Of a DNA stretch of 64,000 nt, positions 47,514 through 59,338 are shown one piece after another (position 1 is the stretch's first letter; each line of letters starts with the position of its first letter). Under the pieces are notes generated by a model. The model ran no database searches and had not been told where the DNA came from. It worked only from the letters and a program-made list of their open reading frames with translations. The position numbers were made by a program, and so were the translations under genes. Source of the DNA: Drosophila miranda (lineage: Eukaryota > Arthropoda > Insecta > Diptera > Drosophilidae); contig NW_022881603.1 in assembly GCF_003369915.1 (NCBI RefSeq), forward strand, positions 22,379,515 through 22,443,514. Direction: 5' to 3'.

Positions 47514-49618
47514 ATGGTTGACCCAACCTCCATCAAGGGAGAGATCCTTGAAATGACTGGCGAGCATGTGGAGCAGCTCCATTCAATGTGGTCCATCATG
47601 TTCGAGCCGAAGACATGCGAGGACTTTCTGCACAAACTCAAGGCGCACGCGTATAATTTCTATACGGATCTGCTGACCGAGTCGCGGGAGAAGCAGGCGG
47701 CCATCCTGGATGAGCCGAGGCCAGCGACCTCACCCGACTCCTCCATGAGACGGTGGACATTGGTCTGAGGCCCGACGATGTGCCACTGATCACATTGCAG
47801 CTGAAGCTGGACAAAAGCATTGAGCATCTGCGCGAGGAGCTCTCGAAACGTCGGGCGGAGATCGGGGAGCTGCTGACCCAGCAGGAGCAGCTCTGCGAAG
47901 AGCTGGGCTCACTGCCGCTCCCTCTACTGGCGGACCCGCTTCCCCCGCCCGATGAGATGGACGGCTTTCGCGACCATCTCGACAACCTGCGCTCTCAGCG
48001 CGCAGTGCGCCAGACGGAGCTGGACCAGCTGCGCAAGGCCATCAAGCATGACATGAAGATGCTCGAGCTGATGCCCCAGACCGATGCAGAGGATCGCCTA
48101 CTGAACGATCTGAGCCACAATCTAACACCAGAGACACTAGAGCGGCTGCGGCAGATGCGCAACAGTTATGCCGAGCAGATCCAGGAGCTGCGCTCCAAAA
48201 TCCATGACATGCGCGAGAAGATCTACGTGCTGTGGGATCGCCTCCAGGAGACGGACGAGAGCGCCATGCGACGAGTGCGCGAGTGCACCGAGAATACGCA
48301 GCGCACCTATGACATCCTCCATTCGGAGCTGCAGCGCTGCCAGGCACTGCGCAGCCAGAACCTCAAGACGTTCATCGAGCAGCTGCGCGTCGAGATAAGC
48401 AAGTGGTGGGATCTAACGCTCAAGAGCCAGCAGGAGCGCAAGCGTTTCTCCAACTACTACAATAAGTATTACAACGAAGACCTGTTAAAGCTGCACGAGC
48501 TGGAGCTGGATGATCTGAAGAGCTTCTACACGTGCAACAAGGAGATTTTCGATCTGTACGAGAGCCGTGCAGAACTTTGGTCCCGCATGCAGGCTCTAGA
48601 GGCAAAGGCCAACGAGCCGAATCGTTTCAACAATCGTGGCGGCCAGTTCCTTAAAGAGGAAAAGGAACGCAAGGCCATCACCTCGAAGCTGCCCAAGATT
48701 GAGCAGCAGATCACTGAACTGGTGCACGCCTATGAGGTGCAATCGCATTGCCCGTTTCTGGTTTATGGCGAGAACATACTGGAGCTGATGGCTGGCGAAT
48801 GGGAGAACTATCGGCAGGGCGAGCAGAGCTCGGCCCGCAAGAAGGCCCCGCCCACCACGAGGACGGGCAGCAGCAGCAAATTGATGATGCCACCGCCGAC
48901 TGCCGGTTCAACGGCCCCTCGCACGCCCCGAACTTTGAAGAACATGTCCTCAATGTCGACCTCGACAATGTCGTTGCGCAAGACCCCAACAATCCAGCTG
49001 ATCACTCCCAATATGACCAAGAGCACTGGGAATCTGCACAAGCGACTGAATTCATCAGCAGCCGCCAGCTCTTCGGGGTATCGGACTCCCAACGCCAAGC
49101 GCAGCCTCATGAGCTCTCTGAATTCGATACGCCCGTCGCCGTCTACCGCACAGCGGCTGGCCAACAGCCAGCTGAAGGCGTCCAAGTCGCCACTAAAGCG
49201 GGTCCGCGTCCTGGACAACACATTGCGTCGCAGCGGGGGATTGGGCAGACGCAGCATTGGCACACGCTCGAACAAGAAGCGACGCACAAAATCAGCGGTG
49301 CCGGATACAAGATCGCCCAGCGATTCCGAGTATATGACCGATGAGAGCACTGAAAATGACCGCGAAGCCGGGATCTCCTATGATGAATTGGTGCCCACGA
49401 GTCGCTCCTCAGTGCTGCCCGTCGGCGGGGCTCACCATCAGCGCAATCGCGTGGCTGTGCCACGAATTCGCCATGTCCTCGTAAACCACAATTCGGTGGC
49501 GTCGGCCGCCAACACACCGTCAAAGCAGGCGGTCAATCAGGAGGAGAGGCCTCGATTTGGCAATCAATTGAAGCTCCCATCGCCACGTGAAAGTCGCATG
49601 TGGCCGAATCCACGATGA
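47514..49618 (+). pseudogene. feo-like: feo/PRC1-like retrogene, U5 copy
   Basis: ATG 47514. A 16-base deletion near 47713 (GATGA joined to GCCGAGG) shifts the frame after 67 codons and leads to a stop at 47768. Beyond that the reading frame (47753-49618, 621 codons) is open to the normal stop and includes all other domains. An internal start would give a protein lacking the N-terminal dimerisation part. Poly(A) at 49752-49761. Confidence 0.9.
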
Positions 49619-49761
49619 GATTATTGGAATTTTTATTTGCGTTTTATGTTTGATTTCATTTTTTGTACCTTTATCTGTTTATCTCTGTTTCATTTATTTT
49701 CGATGTTGGCCCAATAAAAATTAAATTACCTTCAAGAAGGACAACCGAACCAAAAAAAAAA

Positions 49762-50189
49762 TAACAAGATATATTATTATCAGGCCCAAAACTTTCGGCA
49801 GTCTACCGACCATTCCATGCCCAATAAATTAAATTTGGCCAACAAATCTGATGCCATAATTATGGCGATTTATTTGTTTCATTTCATTGAGAGTCAGATC
49901 AATCATAATACTATATTCCTAAATATTCCGTAGAAGGTATAACATAGTCGATCAAATAGCAGTCTATATTAAAAAAATATGGCAAATGTTTACAATTATT
50001 TCTGTTTGGCATTCGCACGCTCCCGCGAACGTGTTTTGGCACTCTCTCTCTCTCTTGTTCTGTTTGTGCTCTGTTATCGGTCAGCTCTTTTTGCAACAAA
50101 GCTCTCGCAGGCCTTTCAAATAGCTAGCTAATGGAATGATTTAGCAGTATAGCTCTGGCAGTGAATGAATTAAGTTCCTAACAAGCAAA
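49762..50189 (+). promoter_or_regulatory. Upstream region of U6 P450 (type A)
   Basis: Common spacer with a ~26-base deletion (ATATATTATTATC directly after ACAAG), then type A upstream DNA with the CT-dinucleotide run near 50041-50056. No other gene. Confidence 0.45.
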
Positions 50190-51938
50190 ATGTTGAAAGT
50201 GCGCAGCGGTCTATCTATAATTCAGGCGCAAAAAGCAGCCCTCTCTGTCAGCAGTCCGCTGGTAAATATATAGTTTACATATAGATCCGATATCACAGTG
50301 ATATACGTTTTTAAATCTCTTGTAGCGTTGGCAGACCACAGCAGCTGTAGCAGAGCCCAGAAATGATGCACAGTGGCTACAAGCTCGTCGCTTTAATCAG
50401 ATTCCTAGTACAACTTTTCTGTCTACTGTTCGGAATTTTATGCCTGGAGGAAAATATAGCAAACTGGACATTGTGAAATTGTTCAAAGCTTTGCAAGACG
50501 ACTATGGAAACATATTATATTTACCAGGTATGATGGGAGGTACGTCATACCTGATGACTCACAATCCCAAGGACTTCGAGGTCGTGTTCCGGAACGAAGG
50601 AGTGTGGCCGCATCGGCCTGGCAGCGATACTCTTCGCTATAATCGGAAGACTCATAGAAAGGATTTCTTCCAGGGAGTGGAGGGAGCTTTACCCACACAG
50701 GGAAAAACCTGGAGCGACTTTCGATCGGCTGTAAATCCTGTCCTAATGCAGCCGAAGAACGTGCGGCTTTACTATAAGAAGATGTCCCAAGTGAACCAGG
50801 AGTTTGTGCAACTGTGCGTATGACTGATAATAAATCCCTGTTTACGCTCAAGTATGTTCTCCCCCCTTCACAGTATTAAAGCACTCCGTGATATCGATAC
50901 CAAGGAAGCTCCAGATGATTTCTTAAACGTTATAAATCGGTGGACCCTCGAGTCAGTCTCTGTGGTGGCTCTGGACAAGCAGTTGGGATTGCTCAAAGAG
51001 TCGGGCGATAACGACCAGGCTGTGTTACTTTTCAAGTACCTGGACGATTTTTTTGAATTAACAGCCGATCTGGAGATGAAGCCCTCCATCTGGCGTTACG
51101 TTAAAACACCCAAGCTAATGAAGCTAATGAAGTCCCTAGATGGCGTTCAAGAAATAACTTTAGCGTATGTAGACGAAGCTATAGAGCGTCTAGAGAAAGA
51201 GGCCAAGGAGGGTGTTGTCCGCCCTGAGAGCGAGCAGAGTGTACTGGAAAAGCTGCTCAGGATAGACAAAAAGGTGGCGACGGTTATGGCCATGGACATG
51301 CTAATGGCCAGAGTGGATACCGTACGTAGTCTGTTGTTCTCATACTTACCCTTATCTCATACATCCTTTTTTTCCAGACCTCAAGTACCTTTACAGCGGC
51401 CTTGCTGTGCCTTGCCAAGAATCCGGAGAAGCAGGCCGTACTCCGAGAAGAGGTGATGAAGGTTCTACCCGAGAAGGACTCCGAATTCACTGAGGCATCG
51501 ATGAAGAATGTTCCCTATCTACGTGCCTGCATCAAAGAGTCACAACGGATCTATCCTTTGGTCATCGGCAATGGCCGATTTCTCAATCGGGACAGCGTTT
51601 TGAGCGGATACCAAGCGCCAGCTGGTACCTGTGTGTCGATGGTTCCCCTGAGCTTGCTATCAAGCGAGGAGCACTTCCCCAAGGCTGCTGAGTTCCTGCC
51701 AGAACGTTGGATTCGTAACGCCACAGACTCCAACGGGCAATGCCCGGCAAATGACTTGAAGCTGAAGAATCCGTTTGTGTTCTTGCCCTTCGGATTTGGA
51801 CCCCGGATGTGCGTTGGAAAGCGCATCGTGGACATGGAGCTCGAGCTGGGCATCGCTCGACTCATTCGGAACTTTAGCATCGAGTTCAATCATCCCACGG
51901 AGAACGCTTTCCGCTCCTCCCTGATCAATTTGCCTTGA
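50190..51938 (+). CDS. Cyp12-like: Cyp12-like P450, type A, U6 copy (open, altered)
   Basis: Exons 50190-50261, 50326-50813, 50874-51321, 51378-51938; joined they give 522 codons without a stop. Changes from the consensus: the I-helix motif is ARVDT instead of AGVDT (GGA to AGA near 51310), and that glycine helps form the oxygen-binding groove in P450s. The last base of exon 2 is T instead of G (Arg to Leu at the splice joint). A deletion ends the protein at LINLP, removing the novel tail. ExxR and the heme loop are intact. Likely inactive or altered as an enzyme, but translatable. Confidence 0.75.
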
Positions 51939-52189
51939 AGGAACTTATTTGCAATATAAAGTAGGTGTTTTTTTGGCCGCACGTCAATCAGAATCAACTT
52001 GTTTTGTGCTTTGAGGCATGAGGCAAATCAAGCACACAAAATTTTCATTGTGCAATTTGTGCCAACACGAGAGGCGTCACTTATCTGTGCGGAGGCATTT
52101 TCCTTGAGCAACACATTGTGCAATCGAAATCCTGCACACATCACATAAATTCCTTCCATTCGCGAATACAAGACCCATTCCTATTGGCT

Positions 52190-54022
52190 ATGGTTGACCC
52201 AACCTCCATCAAGGGAGAGATCCTTGAGATGACTGGCGAGCATGTGGAGCAGCTCCATTCAATGTGGTCCCTCATGTTCGAGCCGAAGACATGCGAGGAC
52301 TTTCTGCACAAACTCAAGGCGCACGCGGATAATTTCTATACGGATCTGCAGACCGAGTCGTGGGAGAAGCAGGCGGCCATACTGGATGACATAGCCGCAC
52401 TCCGAGCCGAGGCCAGCGACCTCACCCGACTCCTCCATGAGACGGTGGACATTGGTCAGAGGCCCTACGATGTGCCACTGATCACATTGCAGCTGAAGCT
52501 GGACAAAAGCATTGAGCATCTGCGCGAGGAGCTCTCGAAACGTCGGGCGGAGATCGGGGAGCTGCTGCTCCAGCAGGAGCAGCTCTGCGAAGAGCTGGGC
52601 GCACTGCCGCTCCCTCTACTGGCGGACCCGCTGCCCCTGCCCGATGAGATGGACGGCTTTCGCGACCATCTCGACAACCTGCGCTCTCAGCGCGCAGTGC
52701 GCCAGACGGAGCTGGACCAGCTGCGCAAGGCCATCAAGCATGACATGAAGATGCTCGAGCTGATGCCCCAGACCGATGCAGAGGATCTCCTACTGAACGA
52801 TCTGTGCCACAATCTAACACCAGAGACACTAGAGCGACTGCGGCAGATGCGCAACAGTTATGCCGAGCAGATCCAGGAGCTGCGCTCCAAAATCCATGAC
52901 ATGCGCGAGAAGATCGACGTGCTGTGGGATCGCATCCAGGATACGGACGAAAGCGCCATGCGACGAGTGCGCGATTGCACCGAGAATACGCAGCGCACCT
53001 ATGAGATCCTCCATTCGGAGCTGCAGCGCTGCCAGGCACTGCGCAGCCAGAACCTCAAGACGTTCATCGAGCAGCTGCGCGTCGAGATAAGCAAGTGGTG
53101 GGATCTAACGCTCAAGAGCCAGCAGGAGCGCAAGCGGTTCTCCAACTACTACAATAAGTATTACAACGAAGACCTGTTGGAGCTGCACGAGCTGGAGCTG
53201 GATGATCTGAAGAGCTTCTACACGTGCAACAAGGAGATTTTCGATCTGTACGAGAGCCGTGCAGAACTTTGGTCCCGCATGCAGGCTCTAGAGGCAAAGG
53301 CCAACGAGCCGAATCGTTTCAACAATCGTGGCGGCCAGTTCCTTAAAGAGGAAAAGGAACGCAAGGCCATCACCTCGAAGCTGCCCAAGATTGAGCAGCA
53401 GATCACTGAACTGGTGCACGCCTATGAGGTGCAATCGCATGGCCCGTTTCTGGTTTATGGCGAGAACATACTGGAGCTGATGGCTGGCGAATGGGAGAAC
53501 TATCGGCAGGCCAAGCAGAGCTCGGCCCGCAAGAAGGCCCCGCCCACCACGAGGACGGGCAGCAGCAGCAAATTGATGATGCCACCGCCGACTGCCGGTT
53601 CAACGGCCCCTCGCACGCCCCGAACTTTGAAGAACATGTCCTCAATGTCGACCTCGACAATGTCGTTGCGCAAGACCCCAACAATCCAGCTGATCACTCC
53701 CAATATGACCAAGAGCACTGGGAATCTGCACAAGCGACTGAATCCATCAGCAGCCGCCAGCTCTTCGGGGTATCGGACTCCCAACGCCAAGCGCAGCCTC
53801 ATGAGCTCTCTGAATTCGATACGCCCGTCGCCGTCTACCGCACAGCTGCTGGCCAACAGCCAGCTGAAGGCGTCCAAGTCGCCACTAAAGCGGGTCCGCG
53901 TCCTGGACAACACATTGCGTCCACAGACGCAGCATTGGCACACGCTCGAACAAGAAGCCACGCACAAAATCAGCGGTGCCGGATACAAGATCGCCCAGCG
54001 ATTCCGAGTATATGACCGATGA
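52190..54022 (+). CDS. feo-like: feo/PRC1-like retrogene, U6 copy (610 aa, altered tail)
   Basis: Open from ATG 52190. The N-terminal coiled coil, spectrin-like domain and EPNRFNNRGGQFLKEEK are intact. A net 14-base loss near 53920 (TTGCGTC then CACAGACGC) shifts the frame, so the last ~45 residues come from another frame (TQHWHTLEQEATHKI...) and end at 54022. The original tail frame continues to 54296. Several substitutions distinguish this copy (LQTESWEKQ, RPYDVPL, KIDVLWDRIQDTDE). U7 shares the same 14-base change. Poly(A) at 54430-54440. Confidence 0.8.
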   Translation: MVDPTSIKGEILEMTGEHVEQLHSMWSLMFEPKTCEDFLHKLKAHADNFYTDLQTESWEKQAAILDDIAALRAEASDLTRLLHETVDIGQRPYDVPLITLQLKLDKSIEHLREELSKRRAEIGELLLQQEQLCEELGALPLPLLADPLPLPDEMDGFRDHLDNLRSQRAVRQTELDQLRKAIKHDMKMLELMPQTDAEDLLLNDLCHNLTPETLERLRQMRNSYAEQIQELRSKIHDMREKIDVLWDRIQDTDESAMRRVRDCTENTQRTYEILHSELQRCQALRSQNLKTFIEQLRVEISKWWDLTLKSQQERKRFSNYYNKYYNEDLLELHELELDDLKSFYTCNKEIFDLYESRAELWSRMQALEAKANEPNRFNNRGGQFLKEEKERKAITSKLPKIEQQITELVHAYEVQSHGPFLVYGENILELMAGEWENYRQAKQSSARKKAPPTTRTGSSSKLMMPPPTAGSTAPRTPRTLKNMSSMSTSTMSLRKTPTIQLITPNMTKSTGNLHKRLNPSAAASSSGYRTPNAKRSLMSSLNSIRPSPSTAQLLANSQLKASKSPLKRVRVLDNTLRPQTQHWHTLEQEATHKISGAGYKIAQRFRVYDR

Positions 54023-54440
54023 GAGCACTGAAAATGACCGCGAAGCCGGGATCTCCTATGAAGGATTGGTGCCCACGAGTCGCTCCTCAGTGCTGCCCGT
54101 CGGCGGGGCTCAGCATCAGCGCAATCGCGTTGCTGTGCCACGAATTCGCCATGTCCTCGAAAACCACAATTCGGTGGCGTCGGCCGCCAACACACCGTCA
54201 AAGCAGGCGGTCAATCAGGAGGAGAGGCCTCGATTTGGCAATCAATTGAAGCTCCCATCGCCACGTGAAAGTCGCATGTGGCCGAATCCACGATGAGATT
54301 ATTGGAATTTTTATTTGCGTTTTATGTTTGATTTCATTTTTTGTACCTTTATCTGTTTATCTCTGTTTAATTTATTTTCGATGTTGGCCCAATAAAAATT
54401 AAATTACCTTCAAGAAGGACAACCGAACCAAAAAAAAAAA

Positions 54441-54897
54441 TGACAAGATATAAAAAAGCGCTAAAGATTAGCTTGTTTATATTATTATCAGGCCCAAAAC
54501 TTTCGGCAGTCTACCGACCATTCCATGCCCAATAAATTAAATTTGGCCAAAAAATCTGATGCCATAATTATGGCGATTTCTTTGCTTCATTTCATTGAGA
54601 GTCAGATCAATCATAATACTATATTCCTAAATATTCCGTAGAAGGTATAACGTAGTCGATCAAATAGCAGTCTATATTAAAAAAATATGGCAAATGCTTA
54701 CAATTATTTCTGTTTGGCATTCGCACGCTCCCGCGAACGTGTGTTGGCACTCCCTCTCTCTCTTGTTCTGTTTGTGCTCTGTTATCGGTCAGCTCTTTTT
54801 GCAACAAAGCTCTCGCAGGCCTTTCAAATAGCTAGCTAATGGAATGATTTAGCAGTATAGCTCTGGCAGTGAATGAATTAAGTTCCTAACAAGCAAA
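54441..54897 (+). promoter_or_regulatory. Upstream region of U7 P450 (type A)
   Basis: Common spacer and type A upstream DNA; the CT run near 54750-54764 is interrupted (CCCTCTCTCTC). No other gene. Confidence 0.45.
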
Positions 54898-56610
54898 ATG
54901 TTGAAAGTGCGCAGCGGTCTATCTATAATTCAGGCGCAAAAAGCAGCCCTCTCTGTCAGCGGTCCGCTGGTAAATATATAGTATACTGTAGATCCGATAT
55001 CACAGTGATATACGTTTTTAAATCTCTTATGGCGTTGGCAGAACACAGCAGCTGTAACAGAGCCCAGAAATGATGCAGAGTGGCTACAAGCTCGTCCCTT
55101 TGATCAGATTCCTAGTACAACTTTTCTGTCTACTGTTCGGAATTTTATGCCTGGAGGAAAATATAGCAAACTGGACATTGTGAAATTGTTCAAAGCTTTG
55201 CAAGACGACTATGGAAACATATTATATTTACCAGGTATGATGGGAGGTACGTCATACCTGATGACTCACAATCCCAAGGACTTCGAGGTCGTGTTCCGGA
55301 ACGAAGGAGTGTGGCCGCATCGGCCTGGCAGCGATACTCTTCGCTATCATCGAAAGACTCATAGAAAGGATTTCTTCCAGGGAGTGGAGGGAGCTTTACC
55401 CACACAAGGAAAAACCTGGAGCGACTTTCGATCGGCTGTAAATCCTGTCCTAATGCAGCCGAAGAACGTGCGGCTTTACTATAAGAAGATGTCCCAAGTG
55501 AACCAGGAGTTTGTGCAACGGTGCGTATGACTGATAATAAATCCCTGTTTACGCTCAAGTATGTTCTCCCCCCTTCACAGTATTGATATCGATACCCAGG
55601 AAGCTCCAGATGATTTCTTAAACGTTATAAATCGGTGGACCCTCGAGTCAGTCTCTGTGGTGGCTCTGGACAAGCAGTTGGGACTGCTCAAAGAGTCGGG
55701 CGATAACGACCAGGCTGTGTTACTTTTCAAGTACCTGGACGATTTTTTTGAATTAACAGCCGATCTGGAGATGAAGCCCTCCATCTGGCGTTACGTTAAA
55801 ACACCCAAGCCAATGAAGCTAATGAAGTCCCTAGATGGCGTTCAAGAAATAACTTCAGCGTATGTAGACGAAGCTATAGAGCGTCTAGAGAAAGAGGCCA
55901 AGGTGGGTGTTGTCCGCCCTGAGAGCGAGCAGAGTGTACTGGAAAAGCTGCTCAAGATCGACAAAAAGGTGGCGACGGTTATGGCCATGGACATGCTAAT
56001 GGCCGGAGTGGATACCGTACGTAGTCTGTTGTTCTCATACTTACCCTTATCTCATACATCCTTTTTTTCCAGACCTCAAGTACCTTTACAGCGGCCTTGC
56101 TGTGCCTTGCCAAGAATCCGGAGAAGCAGGCCGTACTCCGAGGACTCCGAATTCACTGAGGCATCGATGAAGAATGTTCCCTATCTACGTGCCTGCATCA
56201 AAGAGTCACAACGGATCTATCCTTTGGTCATCGGCAATGGCCGATTTCTCAATCGGGACAGCGTTTTGAGCGGATACCAAGTGCCAGCTGGTACCTGTGT
56301 GTCGATGGTTCCCCTGAGCTTGCTATCAAGCGAGGAGCACTTCCCCAAGGCTGCTGAGTTCCTGCCAGAACGTTGGATTCGTAACGCCACAGACTCCAAC
56401 GGGCAATGCCCGGCAAATGACTTGAAGCTGAAGAATCCGTTTGTGTTCTTGCCCTTCGGATTTGGACCCCGGATGTGCGTTGGAAAGCGCATCGTGGACA
56501 TGGAGCTCGAGCTGGGCATCGCTCGACTCATTCGGAACTTTAGCATCGAGTTCAATCATCCCACGGAGAACGCTTTCCGCTCCTCCCTGATCAATTTGCC
56601 CAACAGTTAA
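54898..56610 (+). pseudogene. Cyp12-like: Cyp12-like P450, type A, U7 copy
   Basis: Exons 54898-54969, 55033-55520, 55581-56016, 56073-56610. The intron 1 acceptor is lost (TGTAG changed to TATGG near 55028-55032). A 12-base in-frame deletion at the start of exon 3 removes KALR. A 29-base deletion near 56143 in exon 4 shifts the spliced frame. If intron 3 (56 bases) is retained, the frame is restored and 55581-56610 reads through to the heme loop. An extra T gives the stop after LINLPNS. Confidence 0.9.
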
Positions 56611-56905
56611 CACATTTCTCATCCTAAATTTTCTTTACAACTGGAAAACCTTGAAGGAACTTATTTGCAATATAAAGTAGGTGTTTTTTTGGCCGCACGT
56701 CAATCAGAATCAACTTGTTTTGTGCTTTGAGGCATGAGGCAAATCAAGCACACAAAATTTTCATTGTGCAATTTGTGCCAACACGAGAGGCGTCACTTAT
56801 CTGTGCGGAGGCATTTTCCTTGAGCAACACATTGTGCAATCGAAATCCTGCACACATCACATAAATTCCTTCCATTCGCGAATACAAGACCCATTCCTAT
56901 TGGCT

Positions 56906-58736
56906 ATGGTTGACCCAACCTCCATCAAGGGAGAGATCCTTGAGATGACTGGCGAGCATGTGGAGCAGCTCCATTCAATGTGGTCCCTCATGTTCGAGCC
57001 GAAGACATGCAAGGACTTTCTGCACAAACTCAAGGCGCACGCGGATAATTTCTATACGGATCTGCAGACCGAGTCGTGGGAGAAGCAGGCGGCCATCCTG
57101 GATGACATAGCCGCACTCCGAGCCGAGGCCAGCGACCTCACCCGACTCCTCCATGAGACGGTGGACATTGGTCAGAGGCCCTACGATGTGCCACTGATCA
57201 CATTGCAGCTGAAGCTGGACAAAAGCATTGAGCATCTGCGCGAGGAGCTCTCGAAACGTCGGGCGGAGATCGGGGAGCTGCTGCTCCAGCAGGAGCAGCT
57301 CTGCGAAGAGCTGGGCGCACTGCCGCTCCCTCTACTGGCGGACCCGCTGCCCCTGCCCGATGAGATGGACGGCTTTCGCGACCATCTCGACAACCTGCGC
57401 TCTCAGCGCGCAGTGCGCCAGACGAAGCTGGACCAGCTGCGCAAGGCCATCAAGCATGACATGAAGATGCTCGAGCTGATGCCCCAGACCGATGCAGAGG
57501 ATCGCCTACTGAACGATCTGAGCCACAATCTAACACCAGAGACACTAGAGCGGCTGCGGCAGATGCGCAACAGTTATGCCGAGCAGATCCAGGAGCTGCG
57601 CTCCAAAATCCATGACATGCGCGAGAAGATCTACGTGCTGTGGGATCGCCTCCAGGAGACGGACGAAAGCGCCATGCGACGAGTGCGCGAGTGCACCGAG
57701 AATACGCAGCGCACCTATGACATCCTCCATTCGGAGCTGCAGCGCTGCCAGGCACTGCGCAGCCAGAACCTCAAGACGTTCATCGAGCAGCTGCGCGTCG
57801 AGATAAGCAAGTGGTGGGATCTAACGCTCAAGAGCCAGCAACTCCAACTACTACAATAAGAATTACAACGAAGACCTGTTGGAGCTGCACGAGCTGGAGC
57901 TGGATGATCTGAAGAGCTTCTACACGTGCAACAAGGAGATTTTCGATCTGTACGAGAGCCGTGCAGAACTTTGGGCCCGCATGCAGGCTCTAGAGGCAAA
58001 GGCCAACGAGCCGAATCGTTTCAACAATCGTGGCGGCCAGCTCCTTAAAGAGGAAAAGGAACACAAGAACTTTGAAGAACATGTCCTCAATGTCGACCTC
58101 GACAATGTCGTTGCGCAAGACCCCAACAATCCAGCTGATCACTCCCAATATGACCAAGTGCACTGGGAATCTGCACAAGCGACTGAATCCATCAGCAGCC
58201 GCCAGCTCTTCGGGGTATCGGACTCCCAACGCCAAGCGCAGCCTCATGAGCTCTCTGAATTCGATACGCCCGTCGCCGTCTACCGCACAGTGGCTGGCCA
58301 ACAGCCAGCTGAAGGCGTCCAAGTCGCCACTAAAGCGGGTCCGCGTCCTGGACTACACATTGCGTCCACAGACGCAGCATTGGCACACGCTCGAACAAGA
58401 AGCCACGCACAAAATCAGCGGTGCCGGATACAAGATCGCCCAGCGATTCCGAGTATATGACCGATGAGACCACTGAAAATGACCGCGAAGCCGGGATCTC
58501 CTATGAAGAATTGGTGCCCACGAGTCGCTCCTCAGTGCTGCCCGTCGGCGGGGCTCAGCATCAGCGCAATCGCGTGGCTGTGCCACGAATTCGCCATGTC
58601 CTCGAAAACCACAATTCGGTGGCGTCGGCCGCCAACACACCGTCAAAGCAGGCGGTCAATCAGGAGGCCTCGATTTGGCAATCAATTGAAGCTCCCATCG
58701 CCACGTGAAAGTCGCATGTGGCCGAATCCACGATGA
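56906..58736 (+). pseudogene. feo-like: feo/PRC1-like retrogene, U7 copy
   Basis: Open for 317 codons from ATG 56906. A deletion near 57840 (CAGCAACTCCAAC) then shifts the frame, and a large deletion near 58067 joins GAACACAAG to AACTTTGAAG, removing the end of the microtubule-binding region. It shares the 14-base tail change of U6 (58366) and also lacks bases near 58668 (CAGGAGGCCTCG). Poly(A) at 58870-58879. Confidence 0.9.
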
Positions 58737-58879
58737 GATTATTGGAATTTTTATTTGCGTTTTATGTTTGATTTCATTTTTTGTACCTTTATCTGTTTAT
58801 CTCTGTTTCATTTATTTTCGATGTTGGCCCAATAAAAATTAAATTACCTTCAAGAAGGACAACCGAACCAAAAAAAAAA

Positions 58880-59338
58880 TAACAAGATATAAAAAAGCGC
58901 TAAAGATTAGCTTGTTTATATTATTATCAGGCCCAAAACTTTCGGCAGTCTACCGACCATTCCATGCCCAATAAATTAAATTTGGCCAAAAAATCTGATG
59001 CCATAATTATGGCGATTTATTTGTTTCATTTCATTGAGAGTCAGATCAATCATAATACTATATTCCTAAATATTCCGTAGAAGGTATAACATAGTCGATC
59101 AAATAGCAGTCTATATTAAAAAAATATGGCAAATGTTTACAATTATTTCTGTTTGGCATTCGCACGCTCCCGCGAACGTGTTTTGGCACTCTCTCTCTGT
59201 CTCTTGTTCTGTTTGTGCTCTGTTATCGGTCAGCTCTTTTTGCAAGAAAGCTCTCGCAGGCCTTTCAAATAGCTAGCTAATGGAATGATTTAGCAGTATA
59301 GCTCTGGCAGTGAATGAATTAAGTTCCTAACAAGCAAA
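58880..59338 (+). promoter_or_regulatory. Upstream region of U8 P450 (type A)
   Basis: Common spacer, then type A upstream DNA with a CT-dinucleotide run (59189-59204) of the kind bound by GAGA factor, followed by TGTTATCGGTCAGCTC. The promoter of the intact P450 should be here; no TATA box stands out close to a start. Confidence 0.45.
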
